DNA of 64,000 nt from Paracoccus laeviglucosivorans (GTDB taxonomy: Bacteria > Pseudomonadota > Alphaproteobacteria > Rhodobacterales > Rhodobacteraceae). The notes beneath the pieces were generated by a model. The model was not told the origin of the DNA, did no database searches, and worked only from the letters and a program-made list of their open reading frames with translations. Positions 1 through 8,431 of this stretch are shown piece after piece. Position 1 is the first letter of the stretch. The number at the start of each line of letters is the position of its first letter. The translations under genes and the position numbers were made by a program. The DNA is taken from positions 248,001 through 312,000 of the forward strand of contig NZ_FXTK01000001.1 of the NCBI RefSeq assembly GCF_900182695.1. The letters run 5' to 3'.

Positions 1-87
1 TGCGCCATCGGCCATTCCGGTATAATGCAGCACGATCAGTTCGGGGTGCTGTCCCCTGCGGTCGCCGTGATTGGGCGAAAGGCTCAA
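1..87 (-). CDS. N-acetylmuramoyl-L-alanine amidase, partial (N-terminal end)
   Basis: Reading from 87 downwards on the minus strand gives SLSPNHGDRRG followed by LIVLHYTGMADGA, after which the window ends. The HYT in a hydrophobic strand matches the first zinc-ligand region of Amidase_2 (AmpD/AmiD-type) amidases, which cleave the amide bond between muramic acid and L-Ala in peptidoglycan. The likely start is a TTG at 87, overlapping the TGA of the upstream lipoprotein gene (TTGA), so the two would be translationally coupled. Only about 29 residues are visible. The family call rests on the motif and is good but not certain. Confidence 0.65.
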   Translation of the reverse strand, partial: MSLSPNHGDRRGQHPELIVLHYTGMADGA

Positions 88-617
88 CGCAGGGGGCGCG
101 GATCCCAGCCGCAGACATAGCCATCGCCATCCGGGTCCATACCGCGCGGATCCAGAATCGGTCCACCCGCAGCAATGAATGCCCGCTGCGCGTGGTCGGC
201 CGAGCTATAGCCGGAACAGGACCGTGCCGCAGCCGCGACCGAACCACCCGTGCGGCGATAGGTCGTCGTCCCCGGATTCTGGCGTTCCTGATGGGCATAG
301 CGCACCAGAACCGGCGTCGATCCGGGATAGGCACCGCCCGCCGTCACGGGCCGTGCATTGGTCGGGATCACTGCGACCGTGGCAGGCACAACCTTGCGCT
401 GCGGCTGGCCCAGCTCGGGTGCCTCGGCGGGCAATTGCACCGGGATCACCTGCGGCACCGCGCCGGTGCCATGCAGCGCTGCTTCGCGCTGCTGGTAGTA
501 TTCGGCGTAATCCGAGCCATTGTGCATGGCGCTGTAATTCGGATTCCAGCCCGCATTCTCGCCGCAGGCCGCAAGCGCCAGAACGGGGCCAAGTGCCAGC
601 ATCACGTATTTCCGCAT
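84..617 (-). CDS. Lipoprotein with C-terminal excalibur-like calcium-binding motif
   Basis: This is a 177-residue lipoprotein. The signal peptide ends in lipobox L15-A-A-C18, so it should be lipid-anchored in the envelope. A low-complexity Pro/Val/Ala-rich linker follows. The C-terminus carries DPDGDGYVCGW, the EF-hand-like DxDxDGxxC signature of the excalibur domain, with a second Cys about 35 residues earlier that could form its disulfide. An in-frame GTG lies directly before the chosen ATG; GGGGAGAGG upstream suits the ATG. The gene follows gatA after 30 bases and overlaps the amidase gene, suggesting a cell-wall role. No specific function is recognised. Confidence 0.8.
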   Translation of the reverse strand: MRKYVMLALGPVLALAACGENAGWNPNYSAMHNGSDYAEYYQQREAALHGTGAVPQVIPVQLPAEAPELGQPQRKVVPATVAVIPTNARPVTAGGAYPGSTPVLVRYAHQERQNPGTTTYRRTGGSVAAAARSCSGYSSADHAQRAFIAAGGPILDPRGMDPDGDGYVCGWDPRPLR

Positions 618-647
618 CACACCTCTCCCCGGTCCTTGGGCATCAGA

Positions 648-2132
648 TCACCACCAGCGCGGCGGCTTCGCGGTGAAGCCTGCCGCAGTTTCCAGTGCTT
701 GCGCAAGGTTCAACAGACCGCCTTCGTCCCAAGGACGCCCGATCAGTTGCATCCCAAGCGGCAAACCCTGCCCGTTCAGCCCCACGGGAACCGAAATCCC
801 CGGCAGACCCGCAAGGTTCAGCGTCACGGTAAAGACATCGTTCAGATACATCTCGACCGGGTTGCTGCTATCCGCCGAACCCAGCGCAAAGGCGGCGCTT
901 GGCGTCGTCGGCGCCAGAATCGCGTCGATGCCGCTGGCATAGGCCTGATCAAAGTCGCGCTTGATCAACGCACGGACCTTGCGGGCGCGGTTGTAATAGG
1001 CGTCATAAAAACCGGCCGAAAGCACATAGGTGCCAACCATGATGCGGCGCTTCACCTCGGGGCCGAAACCTTCGGCGCGGGTCCGCTCATACATCTCGAC
1101 CACGCCATCGCCGGCGCCCAGCTTGGCCCGACGACCGTAACGCACGCCGTCATACCGCGCGAGATTCGAGGACGCCTCGGCAGGGGCGATGACGTAATAG
1201 GCGGGCAGCGCGTATTTCGCGTGTGGCAGGCTGATGTCCACGACCTCGGCCCCGGCGTCACGCAGCATTTCTGCGGTCTTGCTCCACAGGGCGTCGATTT
1301 CATCCGACAAGCCGTCGATGCGGTATTCGCGCGGAATGCCGATCTTCTTGCCACGGATGTCGCCGGTCAGCGCGGCTTCATAATCCGGCACGGGACGTTC
1401 GGCACTGGTCGAATCCTTGGGATCGACCGATGCCATCGCGCCCAGCATGATCGCCGCATCGCGCACCGTCTTGGTGATCGGCCCGGCCTGATCCAGAGAC
1501 GACGCATAGGCGATCACGCCCCAACGGCTGACCCGGCCATAGGTCGGGCGAAGGCCCACCGTGCCGGTGAACGCCGCGGGCTGACGGATCGAGCCGCCGG
1601 TATCCGTCGCAGTCGCCCCCAGACACAGATCCGCCGCGACCGCAGCCGCCGAACCGCCCGACGAACCGCCCGAGGTCCGCGCCACGCCGTCCTCCAGCTT
1701 CCACGGGCTGACCGTCGCGCCATAGGTGCTGTTCTCGGTGGACGAGCCCATGCCGAATTCATCCTGATTCAGCTTGCCCAGCATGACCGCGCCCTGATCC
1801 CACAGGTTCTGGGTCACGGTCGATTCATATTGCGGCAGGAAACCTTCCAGAATGCGGCTGGCCGATTGCGAGGGGACGTCCTTGACGCAGAACAGATCCT
1901 TGACGCCCACCGGAATGCCGGTCATCGGCTGGGCATTGCCTGCCTTGATCCGTGCATCGGCCGCGGCTGCCATACCCCGTGCCTTTTCCGGCGTGTTATG
2001 CACGAATGCATTCAGCGCACCCGAAGCATCGATCGCCGTGATGCACGCCTCGGTCAGTTCGACCGAAGTGGTTTCACCCTTGGCCAAGGCATCGCGGGCC
2101 TCGGCAATGGTCAGTTTGTTCAGATCGCTCAT
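648..2132 (-). CDS. gatA: Glutamyl-tRNA(Gln)/aspartyl-tRNA(Asn) amidotransferase subunit A
   Basis: GatA, 494 residues, is the amidase-signature subunit of the GatCAB complex. It releases ammonia from glutamine for amidation of mischarged Glu-tRNA(Gln) or Asp-tRNA(Asn) in the cytoplasm. The Ser-cisSer-Lys triad is visible: Lys78 in [10 protein letters not shown], the cis-Ser in [16 protein letters not shown] (about residue 157) and the nucleophile Ser181 in [11 protein letters not shown]. Length is normal for the family. The ATG overlaps the gatC stop codon (ATGA), so the two are translationally coupled. No gatB is in the window. Confidence 0.97.
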   Translation of the reverse strand: MSDLNKLTIAEARDALAKGETTSVELTEACITAIDASGALNAFVHNTPEKARGMAAAADARIKAGNAQPMTGIPVGVKDLFCVKDVPSQSASRILEGFLPQYESTVTQNLWDQGAVMLGKLNQDEFGMGSSTENSTYGATVSPWKLEDGVARTSGGSSGGSAAAVAADLCLGATATDTGGSIRQPAAFTGTVGLRPTYGRVSRWGVIAYASSLDQAGPITKTVRDAAIMLGAMASVDPKDSTSAERPVPDYEAALTGDIRGKKIGIPREYRIDGLSDEIDALWSKTAEMLRDAGAEVVDISLPHAKYALPAYYVIAPAEASSNLARYDGVRYGRRAKLGAGDGVVEMYERTRAEGFGPEVKRRIMVGTYVLSAGFYDAYYNRARKVRALIKRDFDQAYASGIDAILAPTTPSAAFALGSADSSNPVEMYLNDVFTVTLNLAGLPGISVPVGLNGQGLPLGMQLIGRPWDEGGLLNLAQALETAAGFTAKPPRWW

Positions 2133-2416
2133 TCCACCACCTTCGGCACGGCAAAAAAGCCCTCACGCGCATCGGGCGCATTCTTCAGGACCAGATCCTG
2201 CTGTTCGCCATCGGTGACGACATCCTCGCGCCGCTTCAGGCGCATGGGCTCGACGCCGGTCATCGGTTCGATCCCGTCGACATCGACCTCGTTCAACTGC
2301 TCCATGAAATGCAGGATGCCGTTCAACTCCTGCGCAAGAGCGGGCAAATCCGCGTCATCGACCGCGATGCGCGCCAGATGCGCGACCTTGCGGGCTTCGT
2401 CCTGAGTGATGGCCAT
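2129..2416 (-). CDS. gatC: Glutamyl-tRNA(Gln)/aspartyl-tRNA(Asn) amidotransferase subunit C
   Basis: GatC, 95 residues, is the small belt-like subunit that wraps around GatA and stabilises its contact with GatB. It begins [19 protein letters not shown] and contains the family signature [12 protein letters not shown] followed by the conserved EPMTGVEPM segment. The start is set by AAGGAGCC four bases before the ATG; the open frame extends upstream without a better signal. The stop overlaps the gatA start by four bases. It is divergent from the UPF0173 gene, so the interval 2417-2541 should carry both promoters. Confidence 0.96.
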   Translation of the reverse strand: MAITQDEARKVAHLARIAVDDADLPALAQELNGILHFMEQLNEVDVDGIEPMTGVEPMRLKRREDVVTDGEQQDLVLKNAPDAREGFFAVPKVVE

Positions 2417-2541
2417 CGGTGGCTCCTTTTCGCTTGGGGGCGGTTTACCGCCCGCATCCGGTCGGGGCAAGCGCCGCTTCTGGAACTTTACGCCCCGCGC
2501 GCCGCTTGGCAGGATGCGCCCAGCTATCAAGGAGCCTTCCC

Positions 2542-3234
2542 ATGAAACTGACCTGGCTTGGACATTCCGGCTTTCGACTTGAAATCGAAGATGCCGTGAT
2601 CCTGATCGACCCATGGATGTCCGGCAATCCGGTATTCCCCGATGGCGCGCGCGAAAACGCGATCAAAGGCGCGACGCATGTGCTGCTGACACATGGACAT
2701 GGCGACCATTCGGGCGACACGCTCTCGATCGCGCGCGAGCTGAAAATCCCGGTCGTGGGTATCTACGACCTGATCTCGACCTGGCAAACGCATCAGGGAA
2801 TCGAAGGTATCGGCTTCAACAAGGGTGGCACGGTCGATTTGGGCGGCGCAAAGGTCACGATGGTCAATGCCAGCCACAGCTCCTCGATCGAAGGCAACGA
2901 AGGCCCGATCTATGCAGGCCACGAATCCGGTTACATGATCGCGGGCGAAGGGCATGTGATCTATGTCTCGGGCGATACCGACATCATGGCCGACATGGCT
3001 TGGATGGGCGAATATCACATGCCCGATATCGGCATCCTTTGCGCGGGCGGCCATTTCACGATGGATATGAAACGCGCCGCGTGGGCTGCTAGGAAGTATT
3101 TCAACTTCCGCACGGTCATCCCCTGCCACTATAAAACCTTCCCGCTCCTGGAACAAAACGCCGACGCGATGGTCGCCGCCTTGCCCGGCGTCAACGTGAT
3201 CGAGCCAGAGGTCATGACACCGATCACCCTTTGA
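2542..3234 (+). CDS. UPF0173 metal-dependent hydrolase (metallo-beta-lactamase fold)
   Basis: This 230-residue protein belongs to the UPF0173 branch of metallo-beta-lactamase-fold hydrolases. The metal-binding THGHGDHSGD motif lies near residue 55, WLGHSGFRLE is the first strand, and further ligands are expected at NASHSSS, VSGDTD and the C-terminal PCHYKTFP. The start at 2542 follows AAGGAG with a seven-base gap; an upstream in-frame ATG at 2419 would add 41 residues unlike the family. The substrate is unknown for this family. It is followed by an inverted-repeat element rather than an obvious terminator. Confidence 0.93.
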   Translation: MKLTWLGHSGFRLEIEDAVILIDPWMSGNPVFPDGARENAIKGATHVLLTHGHGDHSGDTLSIARELKIPVVGIYDLISTWQTHQGIEGIGFNKGGTVDLGGAKVTMVNASHSSSIEGNEGPIYAGHESGYMIAGEGHVIYVSGDTDIMADMAWMGEYHMPDIGILCAGGHFTMDMKRAAWAARKYFNFRTVIPCHYKTFPLLEQNADAMVAALPGVNVIEPEVMTPITL

Positions 3235-3243
3235 AGTATTTTT

Positions 3244-3308
3244 GGGTATTTGGGGAACTGAGAAATCCCGAGGCAATGCTCCTGGACTTCTTAGTTCTTC
3301 AAATACCC
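3244..3308. repeat. Inverted pair of a 21-bp intergenic repeat
   Basis: Positions 3244-3264 read GGGTATTTGGGGAACTGAGAA. Positions 3288-3308 carry the same word on the minus strand with three mismatches. The arms are separated by 23 bases and could form a long imperfect hairpin just after the UPF0173 stop. A third copy lies at 34315-34335, next to the glyS terminator. It may help end transcription or be a dispersed intergenic repeat. Confidence 0.65.
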
Positions 3309-3337
3309 ATACGAGGACAGCAACAAGCGCGGCGCAT

Positions 3338-3367
3338 AAAAGAAAAGCGCGGCCATGAAGCCGCGCT
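3338..3367 (-). terminator. Rho-independent terminator of the 52-residue ORF
   Basis: A perfect 8-bp stem, AGCGCGGC/GCCGCGCT (3346-3353 and 3360-3367), has a six-base loop. On the minus strand it is followed by TTTTCTTTT. It lies 26 bases after the stop of the 3393-3551 gene. Confidence 0.75.
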
Positions 3368-3392
3368 GTAAATCCAGAGGGGCAGAGGCCGA

Positions 3393-3551
3393 TCAGGCGG
3401 CCAGACGTTCTTCGACACGCTCGGTCGGCATCGGTTCAAAGCTGAAATAACCGAACATCTGTTCCAGCGCAGCTTCGGCAGCTGTGTCGATCGTCCGGGG
3501 TGCGGGTTTCAGCACAGCCAGTTTCGCGGTGTCGTTCAGGGCAGTGGTCAT
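3393..3551 (-). CDS. Small conserved-looking protein of 52 residues
   Basis: A 52-residue acidic protein begins MTTALNDTAKLAVLKPAPRT. GGAGAGG lies six bases before the ATG and a strong terminator follows the stop, so this is probably a real monocistronic gene. The open frame extends upstream to 3644, but that part has no ribosome binding site. The residues ALEQMFGYFSFEPMP suggest a short amphipathic helix. There is no signal peptide or transmembrane segment. I do not recognise a function. Confidence 0.65.
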   Translation of the reverse strand: MTTALNDTAKLAVLKPAPRTIDTAAEAALEQMFGYFSFEPMPTERVEERLAA

Positions 3552-3606
3552 CGGGCCTCTCCGGGGTCTGAAATGCTTCGTTCTCCCCGGCGGGATATAT
3601 AATGCG

Positions 3607-3634
3607 GCGCCGCAGCAAAAACCAGCTGCGACGC
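3607..3634. other. GC-rich hairpin upstream of the small ORF and downstream of sdhB
   Basis: The ten-base arms GCGCCGCAGC (3607-3616) and GCTGCGACGC (3625-3634) pair with one wobble around an eight-base loop. It lies about 40 bases beyond the sdhB stop and could slow or end sdh transcription, but no T-run follows the stem on the minus strand. Confidence 0.35.
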
Positions 3635-3672
3635 GGCATATCACGGCATACCGGCCATGACCTGACGGCAGA

Positions 3673-4455
3673 TCAGACGATCCGCTCGACCATCATGTGC
3701 TTGATCGAGGCGATCGCCTTGGCAGGATTCAATCCTTTGGGGCAGGTGTTGGTGCAGTTCATGATCGTGTGGCAGCGATACAGCTTGAAGGGGTCCTCAA
3801 GCGAATCCAGACGTTCGCCCGTCGCCTCATCCCGCGAATCGATGATCCAGCGATAGGCATGCAGCAGCGCCGCCGGCCCAAGGTAACGATCGCCGTTCCA
3901 CCAATAGCTGGGGCACGCGGTCGAACAGGACGCGCACATCACGCATTCATACAGCCCATCAAGCTTTTTGCGGTCTTCGATCGACTGGCGCCATTCCTTG
4001 GCGGGCGTCGGCGTTTCCGTCTGCAGGTAGGGCTGGACCGAGGCGTGCTGGGCATAGAAATGCGTCAGGTCGGGGATAAGATCCTTGACCACCGGCATAT
4101 GCGGCAGCGGATAGATGTTGACGTCTTTGCCCTTCACCTCATCGATGCCAAAGATACATGCCAGACGGTTGCCGCCGTCGATATTCATGGCACAGGAACC
4201 GCAGATGCCTTCGCGGCACGACCGGCGGAAGGTCAGCGTGGGGTCGATCTCATTCTTGATCTTGATCAGCGCGTCCAGAACCATGGGGCCGCATTTGTCC
4301 AGATCGATGAAATAGGTGTCGATCCGAGGGTTTTCCCCGGTATCGGGATCCCAGCGATAGATGTTGAAACGGCGGACATTCGTTGCGCCATCGGGCTTGG
4401 GCCAGGTCTTGCCGACCCGCATCCGGCTGTTCTTAGGGAGGGTAAGTTGGACCAT
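3673..4455 (-). CDS. sdhB: Succinate dehydrogenase iron-sulfur subunit
   Basis: SdhB, 260 residues, is the iron-sulfur subunit of respiratory complex II. It passes electrons from SdhA FAD to quinone at the inner face of the cytoplasmic membrane. All three cluster motifs are present: CREGICGSC with a later LAC for [2Fe-2S], [12 protein letters not shown] for [4Fe-4S], and [15 protein letters not shown] for [3Fe-4S]. The start [10 protein letters not shown] follows AGGAG; 17 upstream codons in the open frame lack support. It is last in the sdhC-D-A-(two lipoproteins)-B operon, 57 bases after the second lipoprotein gene. Confidence 0.97.
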   Translation of the reverse strand: MVQLTLPKNSRMRVGKTWPKPDGATNVRRFNIYRWDPDTGENPRIDTYFIDLDKCGPMVLDALIKIKNEIDPTLTFRRSCREGICGSCAMNIDGGNRLACIFGIDEVKGKDVNIYPLPHMPVVKDLIPDLTHFYAQHASVQPYLQTETPTPAKEWRQSIEDRKKLDGLYECVMCASCSTACPSYWWNGDRYLGPAALLHAYRWIIDSRDEATGERLDSLEDPFKLYRCHTIMNCTNTCPKGLNPAKAIASIKHMMVERIV

Positions 4456-4512
4456 TGGGTTACTCCTGGTGGTCGGACCGCCGTCTTGCGGTAGGCACTG
4501 GGTCAAAGGGCA

Positions 4513-4827
4513 TCACCGCGCCCTCCAGCCGGGTTGGTCGTAAAGCGGCACCGTGGGCAGTTGCCCCGAGCGGCGCAGCACGCAATCCTGATAGACCTGC
4601 GACGGGTCGCGGCCCATGATGTAATCCGAAGACACGCCCACCTGCACATAGCCGCCGCGTGCCCCGTGCGATCCGACGCCCACGCCCATTTCGGTGCGTG
4701 GCCCCGTCGCGTCGCGCGCGCTGGCAAGGCAGACCTGCTGGGCGCGTTCCACCGGGATCGGCGCGCAGGCCGCAAGTCCCAGCGACAAGGCCGGGACAAG
4801 GACCACAAGCGCGCCGCGCCGGTTCAT
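4513..4827 (-). CDS. Small lipoprotein between sdhA and sdhB (second)
   Basis: A 104-residue predicted lipoprotein, with a hydrophobic signal ending in a lipobox near GLAAC. The mature part contains a Gly-rich middle and the segment VYQDCVLRRSGQ near the C-terminus. Its ATG shares one base with the stop of the preceding lipoprotein gene (TGATG), so they are coupled. Both proteins contain Y-x-D-C-V-L, suggesting a shared fold or ancestry. The position inside the sdh operon implies co-expression with complex II, but no function is known to me. Confidence 0.75.
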   Translation of the reverse strand: MNRRGALVVLVPALSLGLAACAPIPVERAQQVCLASARDATGPRTEMGVGVGSHGARGGYVQVGVSSDYIMGRDPSQVYQDCVLRRSGQLPTVPLYDQPGWRAR

Positions 4828-5183
4828 CAGGCGGTTCCGCGCGCCGCGGCAGCGGCACCGGCGATGCATTGCGTCGTTGCCGGACGACCCACGATCGAGG
4901 CGACCGCGCCGCTGGCATTGGCCGATTGCGAGATGTCGGCCAGTTCCGCCGTAGTCGCGTTGTTCAGCACGCAGTCCGTGTAAGGCGCGACATTGGCACC
5001 CGGCAGGCGGCGCGCCATTTCGCGGTTCACGATCAAGCGGGCCGAGCTGCGCACTGCGGCATCGGGGTTCGGCACGGCAACGGGGGGCAGTGTCGGCGCA
5101 ACCGGCGGCATGGCACCCGGATTTTGATAGACGCAGCCCGAAAGGGCCAGTGCAGCAGCGGTCAGGATAAGGGGAAGACGCAT
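4827..5183 (-). CDS. Small lipoprotein between sdhA and sdhB (first)
   Basis: A 118-residue predicted lipoprotein beginning [17 protein letters not shown], a clear signal peptide plus lipobox. A Pro-rich stretch follows, then an Ala-rich helical part with PYTDCVLNN and a final Cys in TTQCIAG that could pair with it. The start overlaps the sdhA stop by one base (TGATG) and the stop overlaps the next lipoprotein start in the same way. Coupling to sdhA is therefore tight. The function is unknown; a periplasmic role linked to complex II or respiration is inference only. Confidence 0.78.
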   Translation of the reverse strand: MRLPLILTAAALALSGCVYQNPGAMPPVAPTLPPVAVPNPDAAVRSSARLIVNREMARRLPGANVAPYTDCVLNNATTAELADISQSANASGAVASIVGRPATTQCIAGAAAAARGTA

Positions 5184-6985
5184 CAGTAAACCCTTGCTTT
5201 AGGAGCGATCTTTTTCAAATCAATCCCGCCCTCCTCTTGCGTGGTCAAAGGATCGAGGTGAACGGGCCGATAGGCCAGTTTAACATCGTTGCCTTCGATC
5301 CACGCAAGCGAGTGCTTGCGCCAATTGGCGTCATCCCGCTCGGGCCAGTCTTCGTGGGCGTGGGCGCCACGGCTTTCCTTGCGCGCTTCGGCGGCGACGA
5401 TGGTCGCCAGCGCGTTCGGCATCAGGTTGGTCAGTTCCAGCGTTTCCATCAGGTCGCTGTTCCAGATCAGGCTGCGATCCGTGACCTTCAGGTCATTCAT
5501 CTTGGCCGCGATGACCTTCATCTTTTCCATACCCTCGGCCAGCGTGGCGTCGGTGCGGAAGACGGCAGCGTCGGCCTGCATGGTCTTTTGCATCTCAAGG
5601 CGCAATTCGGCGGTCGAGGTGCTGCCATTGGCGTTGCGGATGCGGTCGAAACGGTCCAGCGCTTTTTGGACGCCAGCCACATTGGTCGGCGGGATCGGTG
5701 CCACGCGGTCGATCACCTCGCCGGCGCGGATCGCGGCGGCACGGCCAAAGACCACAAGGTCGATCAGCGAGTTCGAACCCAGACGGTTCGCACCGTGGAC
5801 CGAGGCGCAGCCCGCCTCGCCCACAGCCATCAGGCCGGGGAACACGGCGTCCGGGGTTTCTTCGGTCGGGTTCAGCACTTCGCCCCAATAGTTGGTGGGG
5901 ATGCCGCCCATGTTATAGTGCACGGTTGGCAGGATCGGGATCGGTTCGCGCGTCACATCGACGCCCGCGAAGATTTTCGCGGATTCGCTGATGCCCGGCA
6001 GACGTTCATGCAGGCTTTCCGGCGGCAGGTGCTGCAGGTTCAGGAACATGTGGTCTTTATGTTCGCCGACACCCCGGCCTTCGCGGATTTCCAGCGTGAT
6101 GCAGCGCGACACCACGTCACGCGACGCCAGATCCTTGTAGGTCGGCGCATAGCGTTCCATGAAACGCTCGCCTTCCGAGTTGGTCAGATAGCCGCCTTCG
6201 CCGCGCGCGCCTTCGGTGATCAGACAGCCCGAGCCATAGATGCCGGTCGGATGGAACTGCACGAATTCCATGTCCTGCAGCGGCAAGCCCGCGCGGGCAA
6301 CCATGCCGCCGCCATCGCCGGTGCAGGTATGGGCACTGGTCGCGCTGAAATAAGCGCGGCCATAGCCGCCCGTCGCCAGCACCACCATCTTGGCGTTGAA
6401 GACGTGGATCGTGCCGTCATCCAGTTTCCAGCACACGACACCGGTGCATTTGCCGTCGGTGATGATCAGGTCCAGCGCGAAATATTCGATGAAGAACTCG
6501 GCTTTTTCCTTCAGCGACTGGCCATACAGCGTGTGCAGGATGGCGTGACCGGTGCGGTCAGCGGCGGCGCAGGTGCGCTGTACCGGGGGGCCTTCGCCGA
6601 ATTCGGTCGTGTGGCCGCCGAAGGGGCGCTGATAGATCTTGCCTTCCTCGGTGCGGGAAAACGGCACGCCGTAATGTTCCAGCTCATAGACCGCCTTGGG
6701 GGCCTCGCGCGCCAGATACTCCATGGCGTCGGTATCGCCCAGCCAGTCCGAGCCCTTGACGGTGTCATACATGTGCCACTGCCAGTTGTCCGGGCCCATG
6801 TTCGACAGCGAAGCCGCGATGCCGCCCTGCGCCGCAACGGTATGGCTGCGGGTCGGGAACACCTTGGTCACGCAAGCCGTGCGCAGACCCTGTTCGGCCA
6901 TGCCCAGCGTCGCGCGCAGGCCCGCACCACCGGCACCGACAACCACGACGTCATAATCATGCGTTTCGTATTTGTAATCAGCCAT
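5183..6985 (-). CDS. sdhA: Succinate dehydrogenase flavoprotein subunit
   Basis: SdhA, 600 residues, is the catalytic flavoprotein of complex II that oxidises succinate to fumarate. The N-terminus has the FAD-binding [25 protein letters not shown] contains the His that carries covalent FAD. HTEFGEGP, the substrate-capping region and the Arg-rich active-site segment (residues about 245-300) are typical, and the C-terminal helical domain is complete. The start follows GAGG and lies nine bases after the sdhD stop. The stop overlaps the first lipoprotein gene. The length is normal. Confidence 0.98.
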   Translation of the reverse strand: MADYKYETHDYDVVVVGAGGAGLRATLGMAEQGLRTACVTKVFPTRSHTVAAQGGIAASLSNMGPDNWQWHMYDTVKGSDWLGDTDAMEYLAREAPKAVYELEHYGVPFSRTEEGKIYQRPFGGHTTEFGEGPPVQRTCAAADRTGHAILHTLYGQSLKEKAEFFIEYFALDLIITDGKCTGVVCWKLDDGTIHVFNAKMVVLATGGYGRAYFSATSAHTCTGDGGGMVARAGLPLQDMEFVQFHPTGIYGSGCLITEGARGEGGYLTNSEGERFMERYAPTYKDLASRDVVSRCITLEIREGRGVGEHKDHMFLNLQHLPPESLHERLPGISESAKIFAGVDVTREPIPILPTVHYNMGGIPTNYWGEVLNPTEETPDAVFPGLMAVGEAGCASVHGANRLGSNSLIDLVVFGRAAAIRAGEVIDRVAPIPPTNVAGVQKALDRFDRIRNANGSTSTAELRLEMQKTMQADAAVFRTDATLAEGMEKMKVIAAKMNDLKVTDRSLIWNSDLMETLELTNLMPNALATIVAAEARKESRGAHAHEDWPERDDANWRKHSLAWIEGNDVKLAYRPVHLDPLTTQEEGGIDLKKIAPKARVY

Positions 6986-6994
6986 GGCGGAACC

Positions 6995-7384
6995 TCAAAG
7001 CACGACGATCGCGCCCAGACCCATGCGGGCCAGCGCGTAGACGGTCAGCGCGATGACCGCCCAACCGAAAATGACAGAGATGATGACGGCGGCTTTGCGC
7101 ACGCCACCCTGGAAATAGTCATCGATCATGATGCGCGTGCCTTTGATAAAGTGCAGCATACCCACGATGATGAAAAATCCGGTGATCAGCGCCTGAAACG
7201 GGCGACCGAAATAGGCCAGCACCAGTTCACGCGGCAAGCCGATGGCGCGGGCAATGACGATCATGAACAGCGGCGTCAGGATCGCCAGCGCAACGCCGGT
7301 GACGGTCATGGCCCAGTGGTGCTGCGTGCCCGAATGTGCGGAACCCAGACCTTCGGCGGCTTTGCGGGGGGTGATGTAACGCAT
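6995..7384 (-). CDS. sdhD: Succinate dehydrogenase membrane anchor subunit D
   Basis: SdhD, 129 residues, is a membrane anchor of complex II that helps bind heme b and ubiquinone. Three transmembrane helices are visible, at about residues 27-48, 60-82 and 95-118. GMLHFIKGTRIMIDDYF matches the family's helix-II heme/quinone region, with His as candidate heme ligand. The start has AAGGGG upstream and lies ten bases after sdhC. Position and topology make the assignment firm even though anchor sequences vary. Confidence 0.93.
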   Translation of the reverse strand: MRYITPRKAAEGLGSAHSGTQHHWAMTVTGVALAILTPLFMIVIARAIGLPRELVLAYFGRPFQALITGFFIIVGMLHFIKGTRIMIDDYFQGGVRKAAVIISVIFGWAVIALTVYALARMGLGAIVVL

Positions 7385-7394
7385 GATCGGCCCC

Positions 7395-7790
7395 TTAGAA
7401 CGCGAAGAAGATGATAAGCGTCAGCACGGCCAGCGCGACCGAACCCGCGATCAGGATCTGGCTGGAGCGTTCGGCCTGTGCGATTTCAAGCCCGTGGCCC
7501 GCATCATAGAAAAAGATGTGCCGAAGGCCGGACAGCAGGTGATACCACAGCGCCCACATCGAACCGGTCAGGACGATGAAGCCGATCCACGACCGCATCA
7601 CCCAATCAGCACAGGCGAATGCACCCGGAGAGGCCACAGCGGCAACCAGCCACCAGACGATCAGGACGATGCCCGCGACCAGAGCATGACCGGTGATCCG
7701 GGTCATGATCGAGGTGATGGCGGCGAGTGGCAGGCGGTAAACCTGCAGATGCGGTGACAGCGGCCGGTTACCCCGGTTAACGTCAGCCAT
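7395..7790 (-). CDS. sdhC: Succinate dehydrogenase cytochrome b556 subunit
   Basis: SdhC, 131 residues, is the cytochrome b556 anchor of complex II. The N-terminus has RPLSPHLQVYRLP, the family signature before helix I, followed by SIMTRITGHAL with Ser and Arg expected near the quinone site. HLLSGLRHIFFYDAGHG contains the heme-ligand His. Three transmembrane helices are evident. GGAGAG precedes the ATG. It is the first gene of the operon; about 215 bases separate it from the next upstream gene and contain paired GTGATCAC palindromes that probably control the operon. Confidence 0.96.
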   Translation of the reverse strand: MADVNRGNRPLSPHLQVYRLPLAAITSIMTRITGHALVAGIVLIVWWLVAAVASPGAFACADWVMRSWIGFIVLTGSMWALWYHLLSGLRHIFFYDAGHGLEIAQAERSSQILIAGSVALAVLTLIIFFAF

Positions 7791-7942
7791 GGTGCGCTCT
7801 CCTGCGTATCAGAGGCCCTCACAGCACAAGGCGGCTGGCGGCAAGGGCTGGCCGAGAATTTGCGTTGCTTCTAGTCGTTTTCGTTCCAGTGTCACGGTCC
7901 ACCGTCGGGCGAAAGGGGGAAGACCGCAGTTTTTTAAGTTTT

Positions 7943-7971
7943 GTGATCACACTTGCAGCGCCCGTGATCAC
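7943..7971. promoter_or_regulatory. Paired GTGATCAC palindromes upstream of sdhC
   Basis: Two perfect 8-bp palindromes, GTGATCAC, lie at 7943-7950 and 7964-7971, 21 bp apart centre to centre. The first extends to TGTGATCACA. They sit about 150-180 bases before the sdhC start. The same pair with identical spacing occurs before sucC. Two helical turns of spacing suggests two repressor or activator dimers on one face of the DNA. The protein is unknown. Confidence 0.6.
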
Positions 7972-8005
7972 AGCGGCTTACATGATTGCGGTATCAGCGC
8001 CGAGT

Positions 8006-8431
8006 TCAGCGAACCGCCTCCAAAACCTGAGAGATTTGGTCATTATACCGAAAGAACGCGATCTTCTGTTCGCCCTCGACCGGGGCCGAGGTCAGCAGCA
8101 GCGACAGATGCCCGCTGCCGGGTGGCTTCAGCTTGAAAAGGCTGACTTCCTGCACCAGCCCGCCCGTATCGCGACGCTGCATGACGGTGCTGCATTCAGC
8201 AAACCCATCGGGGATCAACCGTGCCAGCGGCCCCATCACCTCGTCGAACTTTGCGTCCCGGTCCTGGACCAACGGGGTTGCGGCCTGAAAGAACGCCTCG
8301 AATCGGCCCGCAAGGAAATCGGCCTTGGCAGCTTCGTGAACGGCCACGGGCTCGGTCCCGTTCAACGCGCAGGGCGCATCGGCAAAGACGGGGCTGGCCA
8401 GCAGCGACAAACCGAACCAAAGCCCCCTCAT
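8006..8431 (-). CDS. Exported hypothetical protein, last gene of the mcl2-mch operon
   Basis: A 141-residue protein with a short cleavable signal peptide ending near FADA, so it should be periplasmic. The mature part has two Cys (CALNGTE and FAECSTVM), possibly a disulfide, and an alternating strand pattern at the C-terminus ending FFRYNDQISQVLEAVR. Its ATG overlaps the stop of the mesaconyl-CoA hydratase gene (ATGA), placing it last in that operon. I recognise no family. Similarity to small periplasmic DUF proteins of Rhodobacterales is plausible but unverified. Confidence 0.72.
   Translation of the reverse strand: MRGLWFGLSLLASPVFADAPCALNGTEPVAVHEAAKADFLAGRFEAFFQAATPLVQDRDAKFDEVMGPLARLIPDGFAECSTVMQRRDTGGLVQEVSLFKLKPPGSGHLSLLLTSAPVEGEQKIAFFRYNDQISQVLEAVR

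Noticed and set aside
192..2405. A 737-codon plus-strand open frame opposite gatA and gatC
   Set aside because: It is antisense to firmly identified genes. Long antisense frames are expected in GC-rich DNA, the product is low-complexity and Arg/His-rich, and there is no ribosome binding site.
5237..7414. A 725-codon plus-strand frame opposite sdhA
   Set aside because: It is the mirror of sdhA codon bias and encodes no recognisable domain. The same applies to long minus-strand frames at 16552-18537 and 21763-24183.
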